Shown: positions 18,217-26,453, numbered from the stretch's first letter. The stretch: 64,000 nucleotides of DNA from Bordetella sp. H567 (GCF_001704295.1 NZ_CP012334.1:4538084-4602083), one strand, 5' to 3'. Program-made: numbers and translations. The notes: generated by a model not told the origin, from the sequence alone.

Positions 18217-18313
18217 TCCGTTGTGCCTTAATCACGGTCGCTGGGGCGGGTGGGTTTCTTGCGCTTCGTGGGTGATGTGAATCAGCCGATCGAAGATCTT
18301 GTGTTGCCCGTCG

Positions 18314-18342
18314 TTTCGGGGCCGCCCAGCGCGGCCCCGAAA
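18314..18342 (+). repeat. unit hairpin 1 (perfect 12-bp stem)
   Basis: TTTCGGGGCCGC pairs perfectly with GCGGCCCCGAAA around the loop CCAGC. It is the hairpin of the first direct repeat unit. Confidence 0.9.
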
Positions 18343-18418
18343 CGCCTACGCCGCTGCGTCATGCCGCGGTTGTTGGCGTGCGTGGATCGGAGCTGACAAG
18401 TGGAAACCGATGCCTGCG

Positions 18419-18426
18419 CAGGTCGG
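18419..18426. repeat. target-site duplication, left copy
   Basis: CAGGTCGG flanks the left IS end; the same 8 bases follow the right end at 19809-19816. Eight bases is usual for IS256-family insertions. Confidence 0.9.
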
Positions 18427-19808
18427 GGGACTGTCAGGATTTTTGTGTTTGAGGCATTTGAACGTCGTCGTGTTTCTGACTCTCCAGGTTCATGCTACTT
18501 CAGTGATATGGGTCGGTGAAGCGTTCTGCATAGATGATGGCAAACTGGTTCATGGCCAACCTCCAGTCGTGCGTGGCGCAGCCCCAGGTGCCCGTGATAT
18601 TGCGCAGGACTAACCACAATAACTTGGTTGCGGCGTCGTCACTGGGGAAGTGTCCACGGGTCTTTACCGATCGGCGCAATTGCGCATTCAAGCTCTCGAT
18701 GGCATTGGTGGTGTAGATGATCTTTCGGATCGCCGGGGGAAACGTAAAGAACGGGATCACGCGGTCCCAGGCGCGATGCCAGGTCTGGGCGATGGTCGGA
18801 TATCTTTGGCCCCAACTGCCTTGCTCGAACACTGCCAGCGCCGCTTGCGCAGCCTCCACGGTCGGTGCGGTGTAGATCGGCCTGAGAGCCGCAGCCACTA
18901 TCCGGCGCTCCTTCCAGCTCGCATATTCGACGCTACTGCGCATCAGATGCACGATGCACGTTTGCAGTGTGGTGCTTGGAAATACCGCGTTCAGCGCCTG
19001 CTCCATTCCCTTTAAGCCGTCGGTGACCGCGATCAGGATATCCAGCGTGCCCCGAGTCTTGAGTTCGTTGAACACCTTCATCCAGAACTTCGATCCCTCG
19101 GTCTGCTCGATCCACAGGCCCAGGATGTCACGAGTGCCGTCCGGCAGGATCGCCAGCGCCAGGTACACCGCCTTGTTGCGTACCACGCCATCTTCGCGGA
19201 TCTTCACCCGCAACGCGTCGAAGAACACCACCGGATACATGGTCTCCAAAGGGCGGTTCTGCCAGGCGATCACCTCTTCCATAACCGCGTCGGTCACCGA
19301 ACTGATGAACTCGGGCGAGACTTCCGTGCCGTACTGCTCAAGCAGAAAACCTTGGATCTCGCGCACCGTCATCCCCCGGGCGTACATGGCGATGATCTTG
19401 TCATCAAATCCCGTAAATCGACGCTTGTGCTTGGGAATCAGGATCGGCGCAAAACTGCCTTGCCGGTCCCGGGGAATGTCCACGCGGAGCGGCCCATCGT
19501 CGGTTATCACCGTCTTGCCACTGGTGCCGTTGCGATGGTTAGTGCTGCCTTCGGGCGGGTCCGTGCCGGCGCCATAGCCCAGGTGCTGGCCCATTTCCGC
19601 GCCCAGCGCCCGTTCGATCAGGGCCTTCTTGAACGCCATCGAAAGGTCCTGCACCGACTCCGGCGTCATCGGACCTTTGACGAACTCATCCATCAGATTT
19701 GCAGGAATCGATGGCAATTCCCTCGGAGGTGCCTTTTGCTTGGTAGCCATAATGTGCTCCTCTGGAGCAGCTATGTTAGGCCTCAAACACAAAATTTATG
19801 ACACTCCC
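18427..19808 (-). mobile_element. IS256-family insertion sequence, 1382 bp, intact
   Basis: The element has imperfect terminal inverted repeats of about 29 bp. The left end reads GGGACTGTCAGGATTTTTGT and the right end, read inward, GGGAGTGTCATAAATTTTGT; both continue GTTTGAGGC. It carries one intact transposase gene and is flanked by the 8-bp duplication CAGGTCGG. Removing the element and one duplicate restores an exact 167-bp spacing between repeat units, which confirms the ends and shows the insertion came after the array formed. Confidence 0.95.
18500..19750 (-). CDS. IS256-family transposase
   Basis: A 416-residue DDE transposase of the mutator/IS256 type, complete. Catalytic residues are placed as expected: Asp in PVVFFDALRVKIRED, Asp in LIAVTDGLKGMEQA, and Glu in the ALAVFEQGSWGQRYPTIAQTW helix. 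The C-terminal signature IRKIIYTTNAIESLNAQLRRSVKTRGHFP is strongly conserved in the family. The ATG at 19750 (MATKQK) is preceded by AGAGGAGCAC, so the 14 upstream codons are not needed. No frameshift or stop is seen, so the element is probably able to move. Confidence 0.96.
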   Translation of the reverse strand: MATKQKAPPRELPSIPANLMDEFVKGPMTPESVQDLSMAFKKALIERALGAEMGQHLGYGAGTDPPEGSTNHRNGTSGKTVITDDGPLRVDIPRDRQGSFAPILIPKHKRRFTGFDDKIIAMYARGMTVREIQGFLLEQYGTEVSPEFISSVTDAVMEEVIAWQNRPLETMYPVVFFDALRVKIREDGVVRNKAVYLALAILPDGTRDILGLWIEQTEGSKFWMKVFNELKTRGTLDILIAVTDGLKGMEQALNAVFPSTTLQTCIVHLMRSSVEYASWKERRIVAAALRPIYTAPTVEAAQAALAVFEQGSWGQRYPTIAQTWHRAWDRVIPFFTFPPAIRKIIYTTNAIESLNAQLRRSVKTRGHFPSDDAATKLLWLVLRNITGTWGCATHDWRLAMNQFAIIYAERFTDPYH

Positions 19809-19816
19809 CAGGTCGG
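19809..19816. repeat. target-site duplication, right copy
   Basis: CAGGTCGG, identical to 18419-18426, directly follows the right IS end. Confidence 0.9.
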
Positions 19817-19871
19817 ATCATCGCTGGCGCTGCCCGCCTTAGCCGATGAAAGATCTCACCACGCCCGTCGC

Positions 19872-19898
19872 TTCGAGGCCGCCCAGCGCGGCCCCGAA
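19872..19898 (+). repeat. unit hairpin 2
   Basis: TTCGAGGCCGC and GCGGCCCCGAA flank the loop CCAGC; 10 of 11 positions pair. It belongs to the second direct unit. Confidence 0.8.
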
Positions 19899-20038
19899 TC
19901 GCCTACGCCGTTGCGTCATGCCACGGTCGTCGGCATGCGTGGATCGGGGTAGGCAAGTGGAAGCCGATGCCCGCGAAAAGCGGATCACCGCTGGCGCTGC
20001 CCGCCTCAGCCGATGAAAGATCTCACCATGCCCGTCGC

Positions 20039-20065
20039 TTCGAGGCCGCCCAGCGCGGCCCCGAA
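20039..20065 (+). repeat. unit hairpin 3
   Basis: This is identical in sequence to unit hairpin 2, with the same single mismatch, in the third direct unit. Confidence 0.8.
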
Positions 20066-20293
20066 TCGCCTACGCCGTTACGTCATGCCGCGATCGCCGA
20101 CATGCGTGGATCGGGGTGGACAGGTGGAATCCGATGCCTGCGCAGGTCGGATCATCGCTAGCGCTGCCATCCCAGCCGGTGAAGGGTCTTGCCATGCCCG
20201 TCGCTTTGATGCCGGAGCGCGGCCCTGAATCGCCTAGGCCGTTGTGCCATGTCTCGGATGCACACGATCGGCATATGCCGCAACCGCGTAGGC

Positions 20294-20324
20294 GCTTGTG
20301 GGCCGCGCTGGGCGGCCCACAAGC
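20294..20324 (-). repeat. unit hairpin 4, inverted unit, perfect 13-bp stem
   Basis: On the minus strand GCTTGTGGGCCGC pairs perfectly with GCGGCCCACAAGC around the loop CCAGC. The outer stem differs from hairpin 1 at most positions yet stays fully paired. Confidence 0.85.
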
Positions 20325-20460
20325 AACGGGCATCGCAAAATCTTCCCTCGGCAGGACCCCGGGCAACTTCAGCCACCAACGGCCATCCGCCAGCATGGCA
20401 TTCCACTTGTCATCTCGGAACCACGCACGCCAACAACCGCGGCATGACGCAATGGCGTAA

Positions 20461-20497
20461 GTCGGATCAGGGCCGCGCTGGGCGGACCTGATCCGAC
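20461..20497 (-). repeat. unit hairpin 5, inverted unit, 16-bp stem
   Basis: On the minus strand GTCGGATCAGGTCCGC and GCGGCCCTGATCCGAC flank the loop CCAGC; 15 of 16 positions pair. The outer stem sequence is again different from hairpins 1 and 4. Confidence 0.85.
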
Positions 20498-20589
20498 CGG
20501 CAACACAAGATCTTCGATCGGCTAATCACATCACCAACGAAGCGCAAGAAACCCACCCGCCCCAGCGACCGTGATTAAGGCATAACGGA

Positions 20590-20790
20590 GTCCGTCGGGG
20601 GTGAGGCCTGCCGGGCCCGGCCCGTAGGAGCCGCGCGAGGGAATCCGAAGGGAGGACGGCCGGGCAAAAAAGCCGCAAGTACCCAAACGACGTTCGGCCG
20701 CCGTACGAGGATGACGACGCGGGAGTCCGCCGCGAAGGCGGCGGACCGGCTCCTCCGGGCCGGGCCCGGCAGGCCTCACCCCCGGCGGAC
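20590..20790 (-). repeat. 201-bp structured element, copy B (inverted)
   Basis: Same length and structure as 18016-18216, in the opposite orientation, with about nine base differences. Its terminal inverted repeats and the internal GTCCGCCGC hairpin are both kept. Confidence 0.85.
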
Positions 20791-20893
20791 GGCATCGGCA
20801 AACTAACCACCGACAGCAACCCCGCACGGCAACAGAACACCACCCACACAGGCGCCCATCACACCTCAATAGCAATACACCACCCAATAACAC

Positions 20894-22393
20894 TCAAGAA
20901 ACCCCACCCCCAACATCAAACCCCGCCTCTTCAAGCGGATACAAAGGCCGACTCCGCTTAACGTAAGGAAAAATCGAATAATCCGACGTCGTGACGCCAG
21001 GGCTGTCGCATTCGACCAAGCCGTCGGATATCGGCACGAACACCGGCCGGCAATACATCCGCGACTTCAGCAGCAGAAAACGCGCTCGCCGAGGATCCTG
21101 CCCCACGCTTTCGAACACCGCCAGATCCCAGGGCTCATGCGTTTGCTCGGATACCACCACGCGCGCATCTCCCAGATCCAGCACCGCCGTGCGCCCCATC
21201 CCCACGCGCATTCCGGTATAGGTTGGCCCCGTGATCACATACTCGCCATCGGTGATGGCCAGCACCGTACCCGTCGCCTGCATCGGCCGCGCATGGATAC
21301 CCAGGAAAGCCAGCGAGCGCTTGTTCCCCAGGGGCAAGGTCACGCGGGCACCTACACCTGCCCCCGCCATGCGCGCCACCGCCTCCGGGTCGCAGATGAT
21401 TCCCGCCAGGATGTCCTTCATCCCACGCGCCAAGGCCGCCTCCAGCACGGCGGTCGTATCGCAGGTTCCGCCGGAATTGCAGTTGTCCCCGTGATCCAGG
21501 AGCAGGATGGGCCGCCGCGCATCCTGCGCCATCACCTGCGCGCGAGCCAGCGAATCCGCCAGCGGTTCGCTGCGATACACGAAGCCATCGCGCTGCGCCC
21601 AGATGCCCGCGGCAATCCGTTCCGCCGCGGCTTCCGCCAATTCTCGATCTCCATCCGCCACCACCACCACGCTGATGCAAGGGTGGGGAATGTCGGCCAG
21701 GCCGAAACCCGCCAGCACCGACGCCGCGGCAATGCCGTGGGCTTCCTCTTCCCGCGCCGCGCGCACCGCGTCGCGCATCGCGCCGGTGTCCGTCGCCGAC
21801 CGCAGCGTATGCGTCATCAGCGGTGGACGGCGCCAGGCCATCACGGGATGGAATTCACCCGCGATCATGCGCCACAGCAGCCGCCCGGCATGCTCGCCGG
21901 TTTCGTACATATCGACGTGGGGATACGTCTTGAAGCTGACCATCACATCGGCGTTTTCCACCATCCGCGCCGTCACATTGCCGTGCAGGTCCAGCGCCAC
22001 GGCGATCGGTACGCCCGGCGCCGCCGCGCGCACGCGGGCCAGCAGGTCGCCTTCCCCGTCGTCGCTGTTCTGCGCCACCATGGCGCCATGCAGGTCCAGG
22101 AAAATCGCGTCGCAGCCGGGCACGTCCGCCAGGATGCGTGCGCACATCTCGTCGTAGGCATCGGCATGCACCGGCCCGCTCGGATAGGCCCAGGCCGACA
22201 ACGGTGTCACCATCTGCGCGCCATGTGCTTTGGCCAGGTCGATGAAGGCCCCCATGGCCGTGCGGGCGCCTTCGTTCTCGCGGCGGGCGTCCGCGCCATG
22301 GGCAGGGCCGTTGCGGCCGAACGCGGACAGGGGCGTGGGGACCGGCGAAAACGTATTCGTCTCGTGATTCATCCGCGCGATCAGCACTTTCAT
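20894..22393 (-). CDS. M81-family metallopeptidase (MlrC-like)
   Basis: A 499-residue protein of the M81/DUF1485 family, whose known member MlrC degrades linear microcystin peptides. Signatures include ARMNHETNTFSPVPT at the start, DAIFLDLHGAMVAQ and VALDLHGNVT with putative metal-binding Asp and His, YPHVDMYETGEHAG, and LLLDHGDNCNSGGTCDTT with a further Asp-His pair. The substrate here is unknown; a peptide or amide is likely. The start codon overlaps the stop of the M20 hydrolase gene (ATGA), so the two are translationally coupled at the end of the Liv-type uptake operon. The last codons are less GC-rich and the repeat island begins beyond the stop. Confidence 0.9.
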   Translation of the reverse strand: MKVLIARMNHETNTFSPVPTPLSAFGRNGPAHGADARRENEGARTAMGAFIDLAKAHGAQMVTPLSAWAYPSGPVHADAYDEMCARILADVPGCDAIFLDLHGAMVAQNSDDGEGDLLARVRAAAPGVPIAVALDLHGNVTARMVENADVMVSFKTYPHVDMYETGEHAGRLLWRMIAGEFHPVMAWRRPPLMTHTLRSATDTGAMRDAVRAAREEEAHGIAAASVLAGFGLADIPHPCISVVVVADGDRELAEAAAERIAAGIWAQRDGFVYRSEPLADSLARAQVMAQDARRPILLLDHGDNCNSGGTCDTTAVLEAALARGMKDILAGIICDPEAVARMAGAGVGARVTLPLGNKRSLAFLGIHARPMQATGTVLAITDGEYVITGPTYTGMRVGMGRTAVLDLGDARVVVSEQTHEPWDLAVFESVGQDPRRARFLLLKSRMYCRPVFVPISDGLVECDSPGVTTSDYSIFPYVKRSRPLYPLEEAGFDVGGGVS

Positions 22394-23652
22394 GCGGCGA
22401 CCTCCCGTGCGGCGACACCCGCGGTTTGCAGCACCGCGCGCAGCAACACGTTGCAGCCCGCTTCCAGGTGTTCGGGGCGGGCGTCCTCGATCTCGTTATG
22501 GCTGATACCGTCCTTGCATGGCACGAAAATCATCGCCGTGGGCGCCACGCGGGCCAGGTAGACGGCATCGTGACCGGCGCCGCTGACGATGTCCATGAAG
22601 GACAGCCCCAGCGCCCGCGCGCTGCCTTCCAATGCCGCGATCAGCGTGGCATCGAAAGGTTGCGGCGGAAAGTACACGACTTCGCGGACATCCACGGTAA
22701 CGCCCGGCCGTGCGGCGCAATACGCGCGCAGGGCCTGCGCCATGGCGGTCAGCGTGGCGTCGTCCGCGGCGCGCAGGTCCACCGTCAGTTGTACGCGGCC
22801 GGGAATGACGTTGCGCGAGTTCGGATAGGTATCCAGGCAGCCGACCGTGCCCCGCGCGTGCGGCGCGTGCGCCAGGGCGATGCGGTTCACCTCCTTGACG
22901 ATGTCGGCCGCGGCCAGCAGCGCGTCCTGGCGCAGCGCCATGGGCGTCGGGCCCGCGTGGGCCTCCATGCCCGTGACGGTGATGTCGAACCAGCGCTGCC
23001 CCAGCGCGCCGCGCACCAGCCCGATCGTCTTGCCGGTGGCTTCCAGGATGGGGCCCTGCTCGATGTGCGCCTCGAAATAGGCCGCCACCGCGCGCCCGCC
23101 GACGGCTTGCGCGCCGTCGTAGCCGATCGTCTTCAGGGCCTCGTCCACGCTGATGCCGTCGCGATCGCGTTGTTCCAGCGCATGGGCCAGGGTGAAGGCC
23201 CCGGCGAAGACACCGGAGCCCATCATGACCGGAACGAAACGGGAACCTTCCTCGTTGGTCCACACGACGACTTCCACCGGGGCTTCCGTGGCGATGCCGT
23301 GCGCATGCAGGGTGCGCAGCACCTCGATGCCGGCAAGCACGCCGTAATTGCCGTCGAATTTTCCGCCCGTGGGCTGGGTATCGATATGACTGCCCGTCAT
23401 GACGGGCGGCAGATCGTCGCGGCGGCCGGCGCGCCGCATGAAGATATTGCCGATGGCATCGATGCGCACGGTGCAGCCCAGTTCGCGTGCCCATTGCACG
23501 ACCAGGTCGCGGCCCTGGCGGTCGAGATCGGTCAACGCCAGGCGGCGTACCCCGCCCTTGTCAGTCGCGCCGATTCGAGCGAGCGTCATCAGCGATTCCC
23601 ACAGGCGCGCGCCGTCGATGCGCGGGAGAGACGGGATTTCAGATTCGGACAT
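22390..23652 (-). CDS. M20-family Zn-dependent hydrolase, N-carbamoyl-L-amino-acid hydrolase / allantoate amidohydrolase type
   Basis: A 420-residue metallohydrolase. Metal ligands are visible in MTGSHIDTQPTGGKFDGNYG (His, Asp), VVWTNEEGSRF (Glu-Glu) and YFEAHIEQGPILE (His), with a dimerisation lid containing GMEAHAGPTPMALRQDALLAA and a final SGAGHDAVYLARVAPTAMIFVPCKDGISHNE. This set defines the HyuC/AllC/beta-ureidopropionase group, which releases CO2 and ammonia from carbamoyl amino acids. ATG 23652 follows GGGAAA; the upstream open frame has poor composition. It lies after the LivF gene and is coupled to the M81 gene, so it probably acts on the compound imported by the operon. Confidence 0.9.
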   Translation of the reverse strand: MSESEIPSLPRIDGARLWESLMTLARIGATDKGGVRRLALTDLDRQGRDLVVQWARELGCTVRIDAIGNIFMRRAGRRDDLPPVMTGSHIDTQPTGGKFDGNYGVLAGIEVLRTLHAHGIATEAPVEVVVWTNEEGSRFVPVMMGSGVFAGAFTLAHALEQRDRDGISVDEALKTIGYDGAQAVGGRAVAAYFEAHIEQGPILEATGKTIGLVRGALGQRWFDITVTGMEAHAGPTPMALRQDALLAAADIVKEVNRIALAHAPHARGTVGCLDTYPNSRNVIPGRVQLTVDLRAADDATLTAMAQALRAYCAARPGVTVDVREVVYFPPQPFDATLIAALEGSARALGLSFMDIVSGAGHDAVYLARVAPTAMIFVPCKDGISHNEIEDARPEHLEAGCNVLLRAVLQTAGVAAREVAA

Positions 23653-23858
23653 GTCGGTTTCCCATAGAGAGATAATGCGTTGCGCCAAGGCGTGGGCCTG
23701 GGGCCGCCGGAATCGACTTCGACGGGCCGTGGCGCACACGCGCGCCACGATGCACCGGCGCGGCAGGTGGCTCCGTGATGTACCGGCGCCACATGCGGCG
23801 CGGCAATGCACGGGACGCGGGATGCAGGCCGCCCGCCTGTCGCCCGGCCACCCTGGCC

Positions 23859-24557
23859 TCAGACGCCCACGCCCAGATAGCGGTCCTTGATTGCGTCATC
23901 GGCTGAAAAATCGGCGTTACTGCCCTCATACACGATAGCGCCTTGTTCGATGATGTAGTGCCGGTCGGCCAGCTGCATGCAGACCTCCAGGTTTTGCTCC
24001 ACCAGAAGGATGGGCACGCCCTGCTGCCGGATCAGCTTCAGCTGCGCGACGATCTCTTCCACGATGACCGGCGCCAGCCCTTCGACCGGCTCGTCCAGCA
24101 TCAGCAGGCGCGGATGGTTCATCAGCGCGCGGCCGATCGCCAGCATCTGCTGCTCGCCGCCTGACAGCTGGGCGCCGCCGTTACGCCGGCGCTCCTTCAG
24201 GCGCGGAAAAATGCGATAGATGTCGGCCAGCTGCCAGGGCGAACGGCGGCGCGCGCCCAGCAGCAGGTTTTCCTCCACGGTCAGCAGCCGGAAGATGCCG
24301 CGGTGTTCCGGGACCAGGCACAAGCCCCGGCCGGCCACCCGGTGCGCCGGCAGGCCGCCCACTGCCGCGCCGTCGAAAATGATTTCCCCGCGCGCCGCGC
24401 GCAGCGCGCCGGCGATGGTCTTCAACGTGGTGGACTTGCCCGCGCCGTTGCGGCCCAGCAGGGTGACCAGCTCCCCTTCTCCCACGGCCAGCGTAACGCC
24501 CTGCAGGATATGGCTCTTGCCGTAGTAGGCGTGGACGTCGCGCAATTGCAGCTTCAT
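23859..24557 (-). CDS. livF: branched-chain-type ABC transporter ATPase LivF
   Basis: A 232-residue ATPase of the hydrophobic-amino-acid uptake family. It has Walker A LLGRNGAGKST, Q-loop LVPEHRGIF, signature LSGGEQQM, Walker B LLMLDEPVEGLAP and H-loop LLVEQN. The sequence KLQLRDVHAYYGKSHILQGV at the start is typical of LivF rather than LivG. Its start overlaps the end of the livG gene by 4 bases (ATGA), so the two subunits are made together. It should bind the inner face of the LivHM pore. Confidence 0.95.
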   Translation of the reverse strand: MKLQLRDVHAYYGKSHILQGVTLAVGEGELVTLLGRNGAGKSTTLKTIAGALRAARGEIIFDGAAVGGLPAHRVAGRGLCLVPEHRGIFRLLTVEENLLLGARRRSPWQLADIYRIFPRLKERRRNGGAQLSGGEQQMLAIGRALMNHPRLLMLDEPVEGLAPVIVEEIVAQLKLIRQQGVPILLVEQNLEVCMQLADRHYIIEQGAIVYEGSNADFSADDAIKDRYLGVGV

Positions 24558-25321
24558 GCGCGGCCTCCGGTGATCATATTGCCCAGGTAGGCCGCGCGCA
24601 CGCGCGGATCGTCGCGGATGGCGGCCGGCGGGCCTTCGACCAGCACCTTGCCCTGCTGCATCACGGTCACGGTATCGGAGATGTCCATCACGATATTCAT
24701 GTTGTGCTCGATCAGCACCACGGTATGGTCGGCGGCCAGGCCGCGGATCAGTGCCTTCATCGCATCCAGGTCGTCCACGCCCATGCCGGACGTGGGCTCG
24801 TCCAGGAAAATGGCGCGGGGGCGCGCCGCCATCGCCATGCCGACCTCCAGGCGCCGCTGCTGCCCGTGCGACAGCGCGGCCGCGGCGACGCCGGCGCGGG
24901 GGCGCAGCGCCAGGCGGTCCAGCAGGCTGTCGACCATGCTATTCAGGGCGGCGTCGCGTCCGGGACGATGCCACATGTCGAAGGCGCCCGAGGCATGCGC
25001 GCCCTGTGCCGCCAGGCGCAGGTTTTCGCGCACGTCCAGGTTGGCGAACAGGCTGGTGACCTGGAACGAGCGCGCGATCCCGCGCCGCACGCGCACGTTG
25101 TCCGGCTCGCGCGTGACGTCGTGGCCGTCGAAGACGATGCGGCCGCTGCTGACGGGCAGGGTTCCGGTCAGGGTATGGAACAGGGTCGTCTTGCCCGCGC
25201 CGTTGGGCCCGATCACCGAATGCACCGTGCCGGGCATCACGCGCAGATCGACGCCGGCCAGCGCGGTGAACTTGCCATAGCGCTTGACGATGCCGGTGGC
25301 GTCCAGGATGGGGCTGCTCAT
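24554..25321 (-). CDS. livG: branched-chain-type ABC transporter ATPase LivG
   Basis: A 255-residue ATPase. It has Walker A GPNGAGKTT, Q-loop ARSFQVTSLF, a signature ALSHGQQRRLEV and Walker B AIFLDEPTSGM, then VVLIEHNMNIVMDISDTVTVM. The LSHGQ form of the signature and the extra loop after the Q-loop are usual for LivG. Two starts are possible: GTG 25327 or ATG 25321 two codons later; the ATG is used. A 148-bp gap separates it from livM, and no gene or clear signal is seen there. Confidence 0.94.
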   Translation of the reverse strand: MSSPILDATGIVKRYGKFTALAGVDLRVMPGTVHSVIGPNGAGKTTLFHTLTGTLPVSSGRIVFDGHDVTREPDNVRVRRGIARSFQVTSLFANLDVRENLRLAAQGAHASGAFDMWHRPGRDAALNSMVDSLLDRLALRPRAGVAAAALSHGQQRRLEVGMAMAARPRAIFLDEPTSGMGVDDLDAMKALIRGLAADHTVVLIEHNMNIVMDISDTVTVMQQGKVLVEGPPAAIRDDPRVRAAYLGNMITGGRA

Positions 25322-25469
25322 GGACACACCGCCCGCTTGAGACGTCCCGGCGGCCGTGGGCGCGGATAGGCGTCCCCTCGATCGTGCGCCCGGGGAACAG
25401 CCGATCGGCCATGCGCCCAGGAAGCATCCGCTCGATCGGGCAAGCGCGAGACTTCGCGGCGATCGCTCG

Positions 25470-26453
25470 TCATATCCGGTCCTCTTCTGCGCGGGGCGCC
25501 GCGGCGCCCCGCCGGGCCTTCCACAGGCGTTCTCCCAGGCCCCACAGGCCCTTGTGCATGAACAGGCTCACGCCGATCAGCAGCAAGCCCAGCAGCATCA
25601 GCCAGCGCGGCCACAGCGTGGACAGCCAATCCGATACCAGCACATAGAAGGCGGCGCCCAGCACCGACGCGTAGAGATTGCCGGTGCCGCCGATGACGGT
25701 CATGACCAGGATCATTTCGCTGGTGTGGTATTCGATATTGGACAGCGGCGCGATGCCCGTCATCAAGGCGTGGAAGGCGCCCGCCAGCGCGGTGACCGCG
25801 CCCGACAGGGCGAAGACCGCCAGCTTCAGCGCGCGCGTGTCGTAGCCGACGGCGCGCGCGCGGCCTTCGTTTTCGCGGATGGCCAGCAGCGTGCGGCCGA
25901 ACACCGATTCCGTCACGCGCCGCAGCAGCCAGAACACCGCCAGGAAGCAGGCGCCCACCAGCGCATAGAAGCGCCATGGCGTATCCAGGCGCATCAGCGT
26001 CAGGCCGCCCAGCGCCAGCGGCGGGCGCGGGATGTCCAGCAGGCCGTTGTCGCCGCCCGTCCACGACGGCACGCTATAGGCCAGGAAATAGAACATCTGC
26101 GCGAAGGCCAGCGTCAGCATGACGAAGTACGCGCCGCGCTGGCGTATCGCGAACCAGCCCACCAGGCCCGCCACGGCGGCCCCCACGGCGACGGACGCCA
26201 ACACGGCGGCGGGCAGCGGCAGGCCGGCGCGCGTCATCAGGATGCCCACCGCGTAGCTGCCCACGCCGAAGAAGATCCCCTGGCCGAAGGACAGCAGCCC
26301 GGTATAGCCCAGCAGCAGATTGCAGCCCAGCACCGCGAGCGCATAGACCAGGACTTCCGTGGCCAGGGTGCCCGAAGTCAGCACGGCCGGCAGCAGCAGC
26401 ACGGTCGCCGCCGCCAGCAGCAGGTCCGCATGGCCACGCAGGAGCCGGATCAT
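25470..26453 (-). CDS. livM: branched-chain-type ABC transporter permease LivM
   Basis: A 327-residue permease with about eight to ten helices. NLLLGYTGLLSFGQGIFFGVGSYAVGIL and the cytoplasmic EAA-like loop FGRTLLAIRENEGRARAVGYDTRALKLAVFALSGAVTALAGA are diagnostic for LivM. The start ATG 26453 (MIRLLRG) places the first helix correctly; the longer upstream frame is rejected. The C terminus WKARRGAAAPRAEEDRI is a charged tail. It pairs with LivH to form the membrane pore. Confidence 0.94.
   Translation of the reverse strand: MIRLLRGHADLLLAAATVLLLPAVLTSGTLATEVLVYALAVLGCNLLLGYTGLLSFGQGIFFGVGSYAVGILMTRAGLPLPAAVLASVAVGAAVAGLVGWFAIRQRGAYFVMLTLAFAQMFYFLAYSVPSWTGGDNGLLDIPRPPLALGGLTLMRLDTPWRFYALVGACFLAVFWLLRRVTESVFGRTLLAIRENEGRARAVGYDTRALKLAVFALSGAVTALAGAFHALMTGIAPLSNIEYHTSEMILVMTVIGGTGNLYASVLGAAFYVLVSDWLSTLWPRWLMLLGLLLIGVSLFMHKGLWGLGERLWKARRGAAAPRAEEDRI

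Larger units (their letters stand above)
18000..18426 (+). repeat. left arm of a long inverted repeat
   Basis: This arm pairs in reverse orientation with 20385-20808. Over the outer 285 bp (about 18013-18300) I count roughly a dozen mismatches, near 96% identity; the inner part is more diverged. It contains a 201-bp structured element and the first copy of the 167-bp tandem unit, and it is ended by the IS256-family insertion. It lies wholly between the stops of two convergent genes. Confidence 0.9.
18284..20260 (+). repeat. tandem 166-167-bp repeat array, interrupted by an IS
   Basis: Four direct units begin with AGCCGATSRAAGATCTY-like sequence at 18284, 19841, 20008 and 20174. Their spacing is 167 bp (after removing the IS and its duplicated target), 167 bp and 166 bp. 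Each unit holds a hairpin with loop CCAGC, then CGCCTACGCCGTTGCGTCATGCC, then a GTGGATCGG block. The fourth unit is degenerate. Two further units lie in the opposite orientation between about 20260 and 20530. Confidence 0.88.
20385..20808 (-). repeat. right arm of the long inverted repeat
   Basis: This is the inverted counterpart of 18000-18426. It contains the second 201-bp element and an inverted 167-bp-type unit. Its outer end lies about 85 bp before the stop of the M81 peptidase gene. Confidence 0.9.

Noticed and set aside
17888-18280. Open frame (130 codons) over the left repeat arm, with a similar one at 20526-20849 on the other strand
   Set aside because: The shared peptide follows from the shared repeat DNA. 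The frames lack ribosome sites, and the differences between copies are not biased to third positions, as expected for a coding gene.
18284-20530. CRISPR array
   Set aside because: Units are 166-167 bp, occur in both orientations and vary throughout; there are no short identical repeats with unique spacers and no cas genes.
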